From contig NZ_JAGGJW010000008.1 in the NCBI RefSeq assembly GCF_017873175.1, positions 1 through 64,000 on the forward strand: a stretch of DNA of 64,000 nucleotides. The letters run 5' to 3'. A model generated the notes under the pieces. It did not search any database. It had not been told where the DNA came from and was given only the letters and a program-made list of their open reading frames with translations. The first letter of the stretch is position 1. Every line of letters starts with the position of its first letter. This stretch comes from Neorhizobium petrolearium. Its GTDB lineage: Bacteria > Pseudomonadota > Alphaproteobacteria > Rhizobiales > Rhizobiaceae. Below, one piece after another: positions 49,380 to 58,537 of the stretch. The position numbers were made by a program, and so were the translations under genes.

Positions 49380-49787
49380 ATGGACGACGTGAAGATCGGC
49401 GAGATCCTCTTGCCGGGCGACGAGGATACACAGAACCGCCAGGAGCGGCAGGTGCGCGCCAAATTCTGGCCAACCCTCAAGCGGGCTGTCCGGCAAATAC
49501 CGCTCAGCCGCGACCTGATTGCCGCGTACTATTGCGCGATCGATCCCCGGACACCGGTACGCGTGCGTGGCGTGCTGCTCGCAGCACTCGCCTATTTTGT
49601 CCTGCCGGTCGATTTTCTGCCCGACTTTTTTGCCGTGGTAGGATTCACCGACGACCTCGCGGTGCTGGCCGCAGCCTTCCGGATGATTCAGGGGCACATC
49701 GCCGACCGCCACTATGAGGCCGCCGATCTGGCCCTCACGGATGATCCGGAGGTAGCTGCCGGACCTGCGGCGGATGGTCGCAGATAG
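49380..49787 (+). CDS. YkvA (DUF1232) family membrane protein
   Basis: The 135-residue protein has a DUF1232 core LIAAYYCAIDPRTPVRVRGVLLAALAYFVLPVDFLPDFFAVVGFTDDLAVLAAAFRM, which contains one or two membrane spans and the conserved DFLPDFFAVVGFTDD motif. Its function is unknown. It is convergent with the ECF sigma gene, 10 bases between stops. Confidence 0.88.
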   Translation: MDDVKIGEILLPGDEDTQNRQERQVRAKFWPTLKRAVRQIPLSRDLIAAYYCAIDPRTPVRVRGVLLAALAYFVLPVDFLPDFFAVVGFTDDLAVLAAAFRMIQGHIADRHYEAADLALTDDPEVAAGPAADGRR

Positions 49788-49797
49788 ACTCGCGCTT

Positions 49798-50355
49798 TTA
49801 TGACGGCTCTTCCAGCGCCCTTCGAAGGCGTTCAAAGGCGAGCCTGATCCGCGATTTCACCGTGCCGAGCGGCAGGCCGGTGGAAGATGCGATTTCCGAA
49901 TGGGACTGGCCGAGGAAGAAGGCCGCCCGTACAAGTTCCATCTGCTCGTCGGGAATTTTGGAGAGTGCTGCGCGCACGCGCGCATCCCGCTCCTCCCTTT
50001 CAAAGAGGGTATCGACACCCGGCGCCTCGGTAACGAGAAACAAGGGCTCATAGGCTTCCATCCGCTGATATCTGGCGCGGCGTTCCGTATCGATGCGGCG
50101 ATTGCGTGCGATACGGAAAAGCCATGTAGACAAGGAGGATTGGGCCGGATCGTAGAGGTGGGCACGGTGCCAGAGGATGGTCATCACTTCCTGTACCAGC
50201 TCCTCCGCTTCATCCGGCTTCATTGCGCGTTTAACGAGCCAGGACTTAAGACGCGGCGCAAAGTAATCAAACAGCGCCGCGAAAGCCATCTGATCGCGCT
50301 CATAGGCCACTGCCTTTGCCAAGCTGACGAAGTGGTCTTTCTTGTCCAGGTCCAT
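49798..50355 (-). CDS. ECF-family RNA polymerase sigma factor
   Basis: The protein has 185 residues with only sigma regions 2 and 4. Region 2 (about 24-95) is FAALFDYFAPRLKSWLVKR...AEELVQEVMTILWHRAHLYDP...TWLFRIARNRRID. Region 4 (about 125-182) is ALSKIPDEQMELVRAAFFLGQSHSEIASSTGLPLGTVKSRIRLAFERLRRAL. The form resembles RpoE-type factors that are usually paired with a ChrR-like zinc anti-sigma. No such partner is adjacent: the next gene on its 3' side is a convergent YkvA. The stimulus is unknown. Confidence 0.92.
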   Translation of the reverse strand: MDLDKKDHFVSLAKAVAYERDQMAFAALFDYFAPRLKSWLVKRAMKPDEAEELVQEVMTILWHRAHLYDPAQSSLSTWLFRIARNRRIDTERRARYQRMEAYEPLFLVTEAPGVDTLFEREERDARVRAALSKIPDEQMELVRAAFFLGQSHSEIASSTGLPLGTVKSRIRLAFERLRRALEEPS

Positions 50356-50691
50356 TTATTCTGCGCAAACTTTCTGATGAGATTCGCGTCATATTCGACC
50401 ATTCTAATGTCATTGGAACAATTAGGAAAAGGACAAACTCTTGCCCCAATCCTTGTGTCACTGGCATCGACGAAACGCACGAAATTCCCTGCCGGGTGAG
50501 GGGTCGGGGCCATTGCGAGGAGAGAGAAACCGCGCATGGGTAAAGTGGCGGATTGGGACATTCATCGAATTCCAACGGCGCGATTGACGGTTTGGTAACC
50601 AGAAACAAGTCAAAATGGGCCGAATCAGGATCATGCCTGGCAAGGCTTGCCCGCTCGGGCCGTTGTAAGAAGACAAAACCGGCAGGAGACC
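50356..50691. other. Divergent intergenic region (ECF sigma / ialB)
   Basis: These 336 bases must hold the promoters of the sigma factor and of ialB. I looked for a GGAAC...CGT-type ECF promoter and found only an isolated GGAAC (near 50414) with no proper -10 partner. No small gene is convincing. Confidence 0.45.
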
Positions 50692-51195
50692 ATGTCTGTA
50701 AGAATAATTGTAACCGCATTGGCACTGACGCTGGCAGGCACCGGCATCGCTTCAGCCCAGACGCCCACCCGCATACAGCAGTTCAAGGCCTGGGGTGCCT
50801 ATTCCTACAAGTCGGGCAGCAGCACCGTCTGCTACGTGCTTTCGGTTCCGACCACCAAGGAACCGGCTGCGGTCGATCATGGCGATATCTTCTTCATCGT
50901 GTCGCAGCGCCCTGGCCAGAACATCTCCTACGAGCCACAGGCGATGATGGGCTATCCGCTGCAGGCGAATTCGAAGGTCAACGTGACGATCGACGGCAAG
51001 AATTTCGTGATGTTCACCAAGGACAAGGCTGCCTGGGTCGAGAATGCGGCGGAGGAGCCGGCACTGGTTGCGGCGATGAAGACCGGTCACAACATGAGTG
51101 TGAGCGCGACGTCCAGCCGCGGTACCAAGACGTCCTATGCCTATTCGCTGTCGGGCATTTCCGCTGCGCTCAAGCAGATCGAATCCTGCAAGTAA
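50692..51195 (+). CDS. Invasion-associated locus B (IalB) family protein
   Basis: The 167-residue exported protein has a signal peptide (about 1-22, ending IASAQ) and a single IalB domain: KAWGAYSYKSGSSTVCYVLSVPTTKEP, then GDIFFIVSQRPGQNISYEPQAMMGYPL. IalB of Bartonella promotes erythrocyte invasion; free-living rhizobia carry several paralogues of unknown role. The two cysteines (CYVLS and the final ESCK) could form a disulfide. The ATG at 50692 follows CAGGAGA. A terminator follows. Confidence 0.9.
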   Translation: MSVRIIVTALALTLAGTGIASAQTPTRIQQFKAWGAYSYKSGSSTVCYVLSVPTTKEPAAVDHGDIFFIVSQRPGQNISYEPQAMMGYPLQANSKVNVTIDGKNFVMFTKDKAAWVENAAEEPALVAAMKTGHNMSVSATSSRGTKTSYAYSLSGISAALKQIESCK

Positions 51196-51217
51196 GCCCG
51201 TTCCATGCTATCCCGTG

Positions 51218-51243
51218 AAGGCCGGTCCTCGACCGGCCTTTCG
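51218..51243 (+). terminator. Terminator of ialB
   Basis: AAGGCCGGTC pairs with GACCGGCCTT across a 3-base loop and is followed by a short T-rich stretch. Confidence 0.8.
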
Positions 51244-51413
51244 TATTTCTGCAAGAATAGTGACGCGGCGGCAATTTGATGATAAAGCCCCGCCTCAACA
51301 ATGGTGCGGCGCTTGAATTGCCTTCCGGACCAATCCAGATTTCACAGACAGACATGCCTTTCCTCTCCCTGCAGGAGCGCGGGACGGGGTGATGTATTCG
51401 ATGGGATAACAAG

Positions 51414-52652
51414 ATGTCGGTTTCCGAGGCCGTGATGGCCCCCCTCAAGACGCCGCTCGTGCCGCGTCCGGACCTGATGAGCGGCAAACCGTCGCTGATC
51501 GGGTTGACGCGCGAGGCGATGGCGGACGCGTTGAAGGAAAAGGGTGTGCCGGAAAAGCAGGTGCGCATGCGGGTCAGCCAACTCTGGCACTGGCTTTATA
51601 TCCGCGGCGTATCGGACTTCGATGCGATGACCAATGTCGCGAAAGACATGCGCGAAATGCTGAAAGTGCATTTCACCATCGCGCGTCCGGAGATCGTCGA
51701 GGAACAGGTCTCCAATGACGGTACCCGCAAATGGCTCCTACGTTTTCCGCCACGGGGGGCAGGCCGCCCGGTGGAGGTCGAAACCGTCTACATCCCGGAA
51801 GAAGGCCGGGGCACGCTCTGCATATCGAGCCAGGTCGGCTGTTCGCTCACCTGTTCCTTCTGCCATACCGGGACACAGCGTCTGGTGCGCAACCTGACGG
51901 CGGAGGAAATCCTTGCCCAGCTTCTGCTCGCGCGCGACCGGCTCGGCGATTTCCCGGGTACGGATACGCCGCCTGGCGCATTCGTGCCGACCGGCGAGCG
52001 CAAGATCACCAATATCGTCATGATGGGCATGGGCGAACCCCTCTACAATTTCGAGAACGTCAAGACGGCGCTGCTGATCGCCTCGGACGGCGACGGGCTG
52101 TCGCTCTCGAAGCGCCGCATCACGCTTTCGACCTCCGGCGTCGTGCCGGAAATCTACCGCACCGGCGAGGAGATCGGCGTCATGCTGGCGATCTCGCTGC
52201 ATGCGGTGCGTGACGAACTGCGCGACATGCTGGTGCCGATCAACAAGAAATATCCGCTGAAAGAGCTCATTGAAGCCTGCCGCAAGTATCCGAGCCTGTC
52301 GAACGCTCGCCGCATCACTTTCGAATATGTGATGCTGAAGGATGTCAACGACAGCCTGGAGGACGCCAAGCTGCTGGTGCAACTGCTCAAGGGCATTCCG
52401 GCCAAGATCAACCTCATCCCGTTCAATCCCTGGCCGGGCACGAACTACCAGTGTTCCGACTGGGCGCAGATCGAGAAATTCGCCGACTTCATCAATCAGG
52501 CGGGTTATGCTTCGCCGATCCGCACGCCGCGTGGCCGGGACATCCTGGCCGCCTGCGGCCAGTTGAAGTCGGAATCGGAGCGCATGCGTAAGACCGAGCG
52601 GCTTGCCTTCGAGGCGATGATGATCGCCGGCCATGGCGAGGATGAAGAATAA
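51414..52652 (+). CDS. rlmN: 23S rRNA/tRNA adenine C2-methyltransferase RlmN
   Basis: This 412-residue dual-specificity radical-SAM enzyme makes m2A2503 in 23S rRNA and m2A37 in some tRNAs. The cluster cysteines are Cys143, Cys147 and Cys150 ([12 protein letters not shown]). The C-terminal methyl-transfer cysteine is Cys381 (AACGQLK). [13 protein letters not shown] and [13 protein letters not shown] are further family blocks. It has no operon partner; the next gene starts 88 bases on. Confidence 0.96.
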   Translation: MSVSEAVMAPLKTPLVPRPDLMSGKPSLIGLTREAMADALKEKGVPEKQVRMRVSQLWHWLYIRGVSDFDAMTNVAKDMREMLKVHFTIARPEIVEEQVSNDGTRKWLLRFPPRGAGRPVEVETVYIPEEGRGTLCISSQVGCSLTCSFCHTGTQRLVRNLTAEEILAQLLLARDRLGDFPGTDTPPGAFVPTGERKITNIVMMGMGEPLYNFENVKTALLIASDGDGLSLSKRRITLSTSGVVPEIYRTGEEIGVMLAISLHAVRDELRDMLVPINKKYPLKELIEACRKYPSLSNARRITFEYVMLKDVNDSLEDAKLLVQLLKGIPAKINLIPFNPWPGTNYQCSDWAQIEKFADFINQAGYASPIRTPRGRDILAACGQLKSESERMRKTERLAFEAMMIAGHGEDEE

Positions 52653-52739
52653 GCCGGATTGGCGGTTACATCGGCCCCGTCGATTGATTTTGGCGCTTCC
52701 TTTTCCTAAAAGCGCTGAAATCTAAACGGAGGAAATCCC

Positions 52740-53693
52740 ATGCGTTCGGTTCTGCTTGCCTTTGCCGCCACTCTGGCGGTCTCTCTGCCGGTTCAGGCGG
52801 AAAATGTGACGGTTGCGGTGACGGCGATCGTGGAACATCCAGCACTTGATGCGACGCGCGATGGCGTGCGGGATGCACTGGCCGCAGCCGGTTACAAGGA
52901 CGGCGAAAACCTCAAGTTCATGTATGAATCGGCGCAGGGCAATCCCGCTACGGCTGCGCAGATCGCCCGCCAGTTCGTCGGCGAAGATCCGAACGTGATC
53001 GTTCCGATCTCCACCCCCTCTGCGCAGGCGGTCGTATCCGCCACCCGCGATATCCCCGTGGTCTTCACGGCTGTTTCCGATCCGCTCGCCGCGCAGCTTG
53101 TTAAGGACATGGAAAAGCCGGGCGGCAATGTGACCGGCCTTTCGGACATGTCTCCCGTGGGCGAGCATGTCGCTCTGATCAAGGAGATCCTGCCCGAAGC
53201 GAAGACCATCGGCTATCTCTACAATTCCGGCGAGGCCAATTCGGTCGCGCTTCTCGCAGTGCTGAAGGTAGAAGCCGAAAAGGCAGGTGTGAAGATTGTC
53301 GAATCGGCGGCCACCAAGTCGGCCGAGGTGCAAGGTGCTGCCCGCGCGCTGGTCGGCCGCGCCGATGCGATCTACATTCCGACCGACAACACGATCATAT
53401 CCGCGCTGGAAGGCGCAGTCGCCGTTGCCCAGGAAAGCAAGCTGCCGCTTTTCACGGCGGATACGGATTCCGTCTCGCGCGGCTCGCTGGCGGCGCTCGG
53501 CTTCAACTACTACGATGTCGGCAAGCAGACCGGCGAACTGGTCGTGCGCGTCCTCAAGGGCGAAAACCCGGGCGATATCCCGGTCAAGCTCGCCAGAGGC
53601 AGTGATCTGGTCGTCAACAAAAGCGCCGCGGCAAAGATGGGCGTCACGTTGCCGGAAAGCGTTCTTAGCCGGGCGAGCCGTGTGATCGAGTAA
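52740..53693 (+). CDS. ABC transporter substrate-binding protein (TrpX/DUF534 type)
   Basis: The 317-residue exported protein has a signal peptide (about 1-20, ending PVQAE) and a two-lobed periplasmic-binding fold of the TrpX family: AVTAIVEHPALDATRDGVRDALAAAGY, then PIRxxS-like IVPISTPSAQAVVSATRDIPVVFTAVSDP. Characterised relatives bind aromatic amino acids such as tryptophan, but most are unassigned. A strong hairpin separates it from its permease and ATPase genes, which fits higher expression of the binding protein. Confidence 0.9.
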   Translation: MRSVLLAFAATLAVSLPVQAENVTVAVTAIVEHPALDATRDGVRDALAAAGYKDGENLKFMYESAQGNPATAAQIARQFVGEDPNVIVPISTPSAQAVVSATRDIPVVFTAVSDPLAAQLVKDMEKPGGNVTGLSDMSPVGEHVALIKEILPEAKTIGYLYNSGEANSVALLAVLKVEAEKAGVKIVESAATKSAEVQGAARALVGRADAIYIPTDNTIISALEGAVAVAQESKLPLFTADTDSVSRGSLAALGFNYYDVGKQTGELVVRVLKGENPGDIPVKLARGSDLVVNKSAAAKMGVTLPESVLSRASRVIE

Positions 53694-53718
53694 GCTCGCG
53701 CCGGAGATAGTCAGGCAG

Positions 53719-53744
53719 ACCGCTCCCATCCCGGTGGGAGCGGT
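53719..53744 (+). terminator. Intra-operon hairpin after the binding-protein gene
   Basis: A perfect 10-base stem (53719-53728 with 53735-53744) with a 6-base loop has no T-run. It is better seen as an mRNA-stabilising or attenuating hairpin than as a complete terminator. Confidence 0.65.
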
Positions 53745-53819
53745 TCGTGCTATTTTAAACGAAGTTGCTGCCGCTCCGGCATGTTGGGGCGCAGAGACGC
53801 GAAACAAAGGGCTGACAAC

Positions 53820-54701
53820 GTGAGTCAGATCGCTTTCTGGGGAGCCGTGGAGTTGGGGCTGGTCTATGCCTTCGTCGCCATCGGCGTTCTCCTCGCCTTC
53901 CGGGTCCTGGATTTCCCTGATCTGACCGTCGACGGGTCCTTTCCCCTCGGCGCGGCCGTAACGGCGGTTTTGATCATTGCCGGCGTCAACCCCTGGCTTG
54001 CCGCGGCTGTGGCAATGGTCGCGGGGGCCATCGCCGGGATGGTCACGGCGCTTCTCAACGTCCGTTTCCGCATTCTCAACCTGCTTGCCTCGATCCTGAC
54101 GATGATCGCGCTTTTTTCCGTGAACCTGCGCGTCATGGGAAAGCCGAATGTCGCGCTGATCAACGCGGATACGATGCTCAGCCCGTTTTTCGGGCTAGGG
54201 CTCAGGGACTTCTATGTGCGGCCGCTTTTCGTCGGCGTGCTCGTCCTCTTTGCGGTCATTCTCGTCTGGCGTTTCCTTGAAAGCGATATGGGCCTTTCGA
54301 TGCGGGCGACGGGCGCCAATTCCCGCATGGCCCGCGCTCAGGGCATCGATACGAGCCGGCAAATCTATCTCGGCATGGCGCTTTCGAATGCGCTCGTCGC
54401 GCTGGGAGGCGCGCTCTTCGCCCAGACGAACGGTTTTGCGGACGTGACATCCGGGGTCGGCACGATCGTTGTCGGTCTCGCCGCCGTGATCATCGGAGAA
54501 ACGCTGCTCGGCGCCCGCGGCATCCTCGTCGCGTTGATCGGATGCGTGCTCGGTTCGATCCTCTATCGCATCGCCATCCAGCTTGCGCTTTCGACCGACA
54601 TGCTCGGGCTGCAGGCGTCCGATCTCAATTTCGTGACGGCGGTGCTCGTTACCGTGGCGCTCGTTTTGCCGCGCCTTCGCCGAGGAGGGGCTGCGTCGTG
54701 A
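53820..54701 (+). CDS. ABC transporter permease (TrpY type)
   Basis: The 293-residue protein has about eight membrane spans. Family blocks are ALRVLDFPDLTVDGSFPLGAAV-like (FRVLDFPDLTVDGSFPLG), GMVTALLNVRFRILNLLASI and SNALVALGGALFAQTNGFADV. It resembles branched-chain amino acid permeases and pairs with TrpX-like binding proteins. The GTG at 53820 is the family start; the earlier in-frame ATG has no support. Its stop overlaps the ATPase start (GTGA). Confidence 0.9.
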   Translation: MSQIAFWGAVELGLVYAFVAIGVLLAFRVLDFPDLTVDGSFPLGAAVTAVLIIAGVNPWLAAAVAMVAGAIAGMVTALLNVRFRILNLLASILTMIALFSVNLRVMGKPNVALINADTMLSPFFGLGLRDFYVRPLFVGVLVLFAVILVWRFLESDMGLSMRATGANSRMARAQGIDTSRQIYLGMALSNALVALGGALFAQTNGFADVTSGVGTIVVGLAAVIIGETLLGARGILVALIGCVLGSILYRIAIQLALSTDMLGLQASDLNFVTAVLVTVALVLPRLRRGGAAS

Positions 54702-55492
54702 TTTCGCTCAGGGATATCAAGGTTGTTTTCGGGCGTGGCACGCCGCTGCAGAAGCAGGCGCTGAACGGTGTCAACCTCACGATCGAGGATGGCTCCTTCG
54801 TGACGGTGATCGGCTCCAATGGTGCCGGAAAGTCCACTATGCTCGGGGTTCTCGCGGGCGATGTCATCGCCACCGAAGGCCAGGTGATGATCGGCAGCAG
54901 CGACGTCACGCGGAAGGGAACCGCTGCGAGGGCCGGGCTGGTCGCACGCGTCTTCCAGGACCCTCTGACGGGTAGCTGCGGATCGCTGTCGATCGAGGAG
55001 AATCTTGCCCTTGCCGCCCGACGCGGCGAGAGGCGCGGTCTGGCGACCGCACTCGGTCCACGCCGCCGCGAACTTTTCCGGGAACGGATCGCCGACCTCG
55101 GCCTCGGCCTCGAAAATCGTATGGGCGACCGGATGGATCTGCTCTCCGGCGGCCAGCGCCAGGCGGTCTCGCTGGTCATGGCGACGCTTGCCGGCTCGGA
55201 GGTACTGCTCCTCGACGAGCATACCGCAGCACTCGATCCCGGCATGGCGGAATTCATCATGAACCTCACCCAGAAGATCGTCTCCGAGCGCAGGCTGACG
55301 ACGCTAATGGTGACCCATTCCATGCGCCAGGCGCTGGATTTCGGCCATCGCACGGTCATGTTGCATGGTGGCGAGATCGTCCTCGATGTAGCGGGAGACA
55401 GCCGCAAGAACCTGCAGGTGGAGGATCTGATCGCAATGTTCCGCAAGATGCGCGGGCAAACCCTGGATGATGACGCGCTGCTGATCGGCTGA
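54698..55492 (+). CDS. ABC transporter ATP-binding protein (TrpZ type)
   Basis: The 264-residue ATPase has Walker A GSNGAGKST (about 40-48), signature LLSGGQRQAVSLVMATL and Walker B VLLLDEHTAALDP; the EHT in place of EPT is common in this subfamily. The GTG at 54698 overlaps the permease stop, so synthesis is coupled. It completes the three-part importer begun at 52740. Confidence 0.92.
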   Translation: MISLRDIKVVFGRGTPLQKQALNGVNLTIEDGSFVTVIGSNGAGKSTMLGVLAGDVIATEGQVMIGSSDVTRKGTAARAGLVARVFQDPLTGSCGSLSIEENLALAARRGERRGLATALGPRRRELFRERIADLGLGLENRMGDRMDLLSGGQRQAVSLVMATLAGSEVLLLDEHTAALDPGMAEFIMNLTQKIVSERRLTTLMVTHSMRQALDFGHRTVMLHGGEIVLDVAGDSRKNLQVEDLIAMFRKMRGQTLDDDALLIG

Positions 55493-55497
55493 TCCGC

Positions 55498-56139
55498 TCA
55501 GCGCGCCTGGGTGAAGAAGATCTTTGCCGCGAAGATCGAGAAGACGCCGGCGAACGTGTAATCGATGCCGCGCAAAACCCTCGGATTGGCCTGCAGCCAG
55601 CCGGCGAGCCAGTTGGCCGCGAGCACGACGATCAGGTTCACCGGCATGCCGATTACGATGAAATAGAAGCCGAGAAAGATCAGCTTCTCAGTCACGGCCG
55701 GATCGCCGGCGGTGACGAATTGCGGCAGGAAGGTCATGAAGAAGATGATGACCTTCGGGTTGAGGATATTGACCCAGAAGCCGGTCGAAATGTTGGCAAG
55801 CACGCTGCTCTTCGTTCGTTCCATCTTCTCGACCGAAAAGCTGGAGCCGAAACGGATCGCCTGAATGGCCAGCCAGAGAAGATAGGCCGCCCCGCCGGTC
55901 TTCAGAATGAAGAAGGCGGTTGGTGATGCGGTGATGAGAGCCGAGATGCCGAAGGCGACGAGCAGCGTATGGCAGACGACGCCAAGACTTGTGCCGAGCA
56001 CCACGAAAAGCGCCGGGCGGCGTCCCTGTGCAAGTGCGCGGCTGATCGACAACGTCATGTCCGGCCCGGGCGTCAGCGCCAGAAGCAGGCCGGCGGCGGT
56101 GAAGGCGAGAAGGGTGGCAAGGCTTGGCAGGAAATCCAT
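55498..56139 (-). CDS. LysE/RhtB-family amino-acid exporter
   Basis: The 213-residue protein has six membrane spans. The LysE hallmark AAGLLLALTPGPDMTLSISRALAQGRRPALFVVLGTSLG is near the N-terminus, and later NILNPKVIIFFMTFLPQFV. The substrate (threonine, homoserine lactone or another amino acid) is unknown. The ATG at 56139 is the family start. It is convergent with the ABC ATPase gene, 5 bases between stops. Confidence 0.92.
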   Translation of the reverse strand: MDFLPSLATLLAFTAAGLLLALTPGPDMTLSISRALAQGRRPALFVVLGTSLGVVCHTLLVAFGISALITASPTAFFILKTGGAAYLLWLAIQAIRFGSSFSVEKMERTKSSVLANISTGFWVNILNPKVIIFFMTFLPQFVTAGDPAVTEKLIFLGFYFIVIGMPVNLIVVLAANWLAGWLQANPRVLRGIDYTFAGVFSIFAAKIFFTQAR

Positions 56140-56208
56140 AGGCGTTCTCGAATAGCCGGTAATGATATGCACCATTACCCGGCTTTCGAGGCCATGTGAA
56201 TTCGTCCG

Positions 56209-57066
56209 TCAGCGTTTGGAAATGAATTCCTTCGATGCTTCGGCGAAATCCGGATGCCAGCGCGACAGCGGCGGGCGGTTTTCGATGATGTCGCCGATTG
56301 CCCAGAGCATACGGCGCTCGTCGGTTGCGCGGTCGACATCATTGTCGGGGCAGAGGATATAGAAGTCGCCGCGTTCAAGGCTCGTCAACATGAATTCGAC
56401 CGTCTGCTCCGGCGTCCAGGCGCCGGCCGGTTTTTCCGTGCGGTCTCCCTTGGTGAGGCTGGTGAAGACGAAGCCGGGGATCAAGAGATGCGCTGAGACC
56501 CGGCAGTTCGGCGTGTTGCGCAACTCGTGCTGCAGGGCTTCCGTGAAGGCTTTGACGCCCGCCTTCGCAACGTTGTAGGCCGGATTGCCCGGTGGCGTGG
56601 TAATGCCCTGTTTCGAGCCCGTATTGATGATCAGCGCCGGTTCGCCATGCGCGATCATGGCCGGACCGAATGTCTGCGTTCCGTGGATCACACCAAGCAG
56701 GTTGACGGCAAACGTGCTGTCCCAGTTTGACTGCGGTCCGAATATCGAGCTTCCGGGGCTGATGCCGGCATTGTTCATCAGCACATGTACGCGGCCGAAG
56801 CGCTGAAGCACTGCGCGTTCGAGAGCGGCAACCTCATCCGGCCTGGAGACATCGGTGCCGATCGCGACGACATCCGTTTCACCGTCTTCGTGAAGGGCTG
56901 CGACTTCGCGGCACGCATCCGAAAGCCGGTCGCCTTCGAGATCGGCGAGCACGACGGACAACCCCATGCGGGCGAATTCTCGTGCTGCGGCAAGACCGAT
57001 GCCGGACGCGGCACCGGTGATGACGGCGACATTTTCCTTCTTCAGAGCGGGATGAGTAACGGCCAT
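56209..57066 (-). CDS. Short-chain dehydrogenase/reductase
   Basis: This 285-residue SDR has NAD(P)-binding TGAASGIG (17-24), NNAG at 98-101 and catalytic Ser151, Tyr164 and Lys168 (NTGSKQGI and PAYNVAKAG). An acidic residue after the second strand (LADLEGDRL) suggests preference for NAD. The substrate is unknown. The ATG at 57066 follows AGGAGAC on the minus strand. It is divergent from argG. Confidence 0.92.
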   Translation of the reverse strand: MAVTHPALKKENVAVITGAASGIGLAAAREFARMGLSVVLADLEGDRLSDACREVAALHEDGETDVVAIGTDVSRPDEVAALERAVLQRFGRVHVLMNNAGISPGSSIFGPQSNWDSTFAVNLLGVIHGTQTFGPAMIAHGEPALIINTGSKQGITTPPGNPAYNVAKAGVKAFTEALQHELRNTPNCRVSAHLLIPGFVFTSLTKGDRTEKPAGAWTPEQTVEFMLTSLERGDFYILCPDNDVDRATDERRMLWAIGDIIENRPPLSRWHPDFAEASKEFISKR

Positions 57067-57260
57067 GAAAGTCTCCTCTATGACGCTGCTGTTCAAAGGT
57101 AGGCGCGGATATGGAGCCTATAGCAGAACGCGTCAACATGACATGACGGTTACGTTTCCCCCGGTTTTTCTTGCGCGTCCCGATAAACTCGCTAAAAGTG
57201 CCGCAATTCCCCGATCCCGCGGTTATCAACCGCCGCCACCCGCAGACGGACTAAATCGAC

Positions 57261-58484
57261 ATGGCACTCCCGAAAGACGTAAAGAAGGTCGTCCTCGCCT
57301 ATTCCGGCGGTCTCGACACCTCGATCATCCTGAAATGGCTGCAGACCGAACTCGGCGCCGAAGTGGTGACCTTCACTGCCGACCTCGGCCAGGGCGAAGA
57401 ACTGGAGCCGGCGCGCAAGAAGGCCGAGATGCTCGGCATCAAGGAAATCTTCATCGAGGACGTGCGCGAGGAATTCGTGCGCGATTTCGTCTTCCCGATG
57501 TTCCGCGCCAATGCGGTCTATGAAGGCGTCTATCTGCTCGGCACGTCGATTGCCCGCCCCTTGATCTCCAAGCATCTGATCGAGATCGCTAGGAAGACCG
57601 GTGCCGATGCGATCGCACACGGCGCGACCGGCAAGGGCAACGACCAGGTCCGTTTCGAACTTTCGGCCTATGCGCTGAACCCGGACATCAAGATCATCGC
57701 TCCATGGCGCGACTGGGCCTTCAAGAGCCGCACGCAGCTACTTGAATTTGCCGAAGAGCACCAGATTCCGGTTGCCAAGGACAAGAAGGGGGAAGCCCCC
57801 TTCTCCGTCGACGCCAATCTTCTGCATTCGTCCTCTGAAGGCAAGGTGCTGGAGGATCCGGCACAGGAGGCGCCGGAATACGTGCATATGCGCACCATTT
57901 CTCCGGAAACGGCTCCAGACAAGGCGACCGTCATCAAGGTTGGTTTCAGGAAAGGCGACGCCGTCTCCATCAATGGCGTGGAGATGTCGCCGGCAACCCT
58001 GCTTGCGACGCTCAACAATTATGGCCGCGACAACGGCATCGGTCGGCTCGATCTCGTCGAGAACCGGTTTGTCGGCATGAAGTCGCGCGGCGTCTACGAG
58101 ACGCCTGGCGGCACGATTCTGCTTGCCGCTCATCGCGCGATCGAGAGCATCACGCTCGACCGCGGTGCCGCCCACCTCAAGGACGAGCTGATGCCGCGCT
58201 ATGCCGAGCTCATCTATTACGGCTTCTGGTTCTCGCCGGAGCGCGAAATGCTGCAGGCCGCGATCGACAGGAGCCAGGAGCATGTGGAAGGCGAAGTGAC
58301 GTTGAAGCTCTACAAGGGCAATGTCATGGTCATCGGCCGCGAGAGCGAAAAATCGCTTTACTCCGACAAGCTGGTCACCTTCGAGGACGACCAGGGCGCT
58401 TACGACCAGAAGGATGCAGCGGGCTTCATCAAGCTCAATGCGCTGCGCCTCAGAACGCTCGCCAAGCGCAATCTCGCGAAATAG
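57261..58484 (+). CDS. argG: Argininosuccinate synthase
   Basis: The 407-residue enzyme joins citrulline and aspartate in arginine synthesis. The N-type ATP pyrophosphatase loop is AYSGGLDTS (13-21). Further blocks are [15 protein letters not shown] and [16 protein letters not shown] [11 protein letters not shown]. The length is normal. It stands alone, followed 22 bases later by a good terminator. Confidence 0.97.
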   Translation: MALPKDVKKVVLAYSGGLDTSIILKWLQTELGAEVVTFTADLGQGEELEPARKKAEMLGIKEIFIEDVREEFVRDFVFPMFRANAVYEGVYLLGTSIARPLISKHLIEIARKTGADAIAHGATGKGNDQVRFELSAYALNPDIKIIAPWRDWAFKSRTQLLEFAEEHQIPVAKDKKGEAPFSVDANLLHSSSEGKVLEDPAQEAPEYVHMRTISPETAPDKATVIKVGFRKGDAVSINGVEMSPATLLATLNNYGRDNGIGRLDLVENRFVGMKSRGVYETPGGTILLAAHRAIESITLDRGAAHLKDELMPRYAELIYYGFWFSPEREMLQAAIDRSQEHVEGEVTLKLYKGNVMVIGRESEKSLYSDKLVTFEDDQGAYDQKDAAGFIKLNALRLRTLAKRNLAK

Positions 58485-58506
58485 CCGTAGAATTCGGATT
58501 GTTGAT

Positions 58507-58537
58507 GCCCGCTTCCTCAAAAGGAGGCGGGCTTTTT
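58507..58537 (+). terminator. Rho-independent terminator of argG
   Basis: GCCCGCTTCCTC and GGAGGCGGGC pair around AAAA, with five T residues after. The T-run overlaps the stop codon of the convergent MFS gene. Confidence 0.88.
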
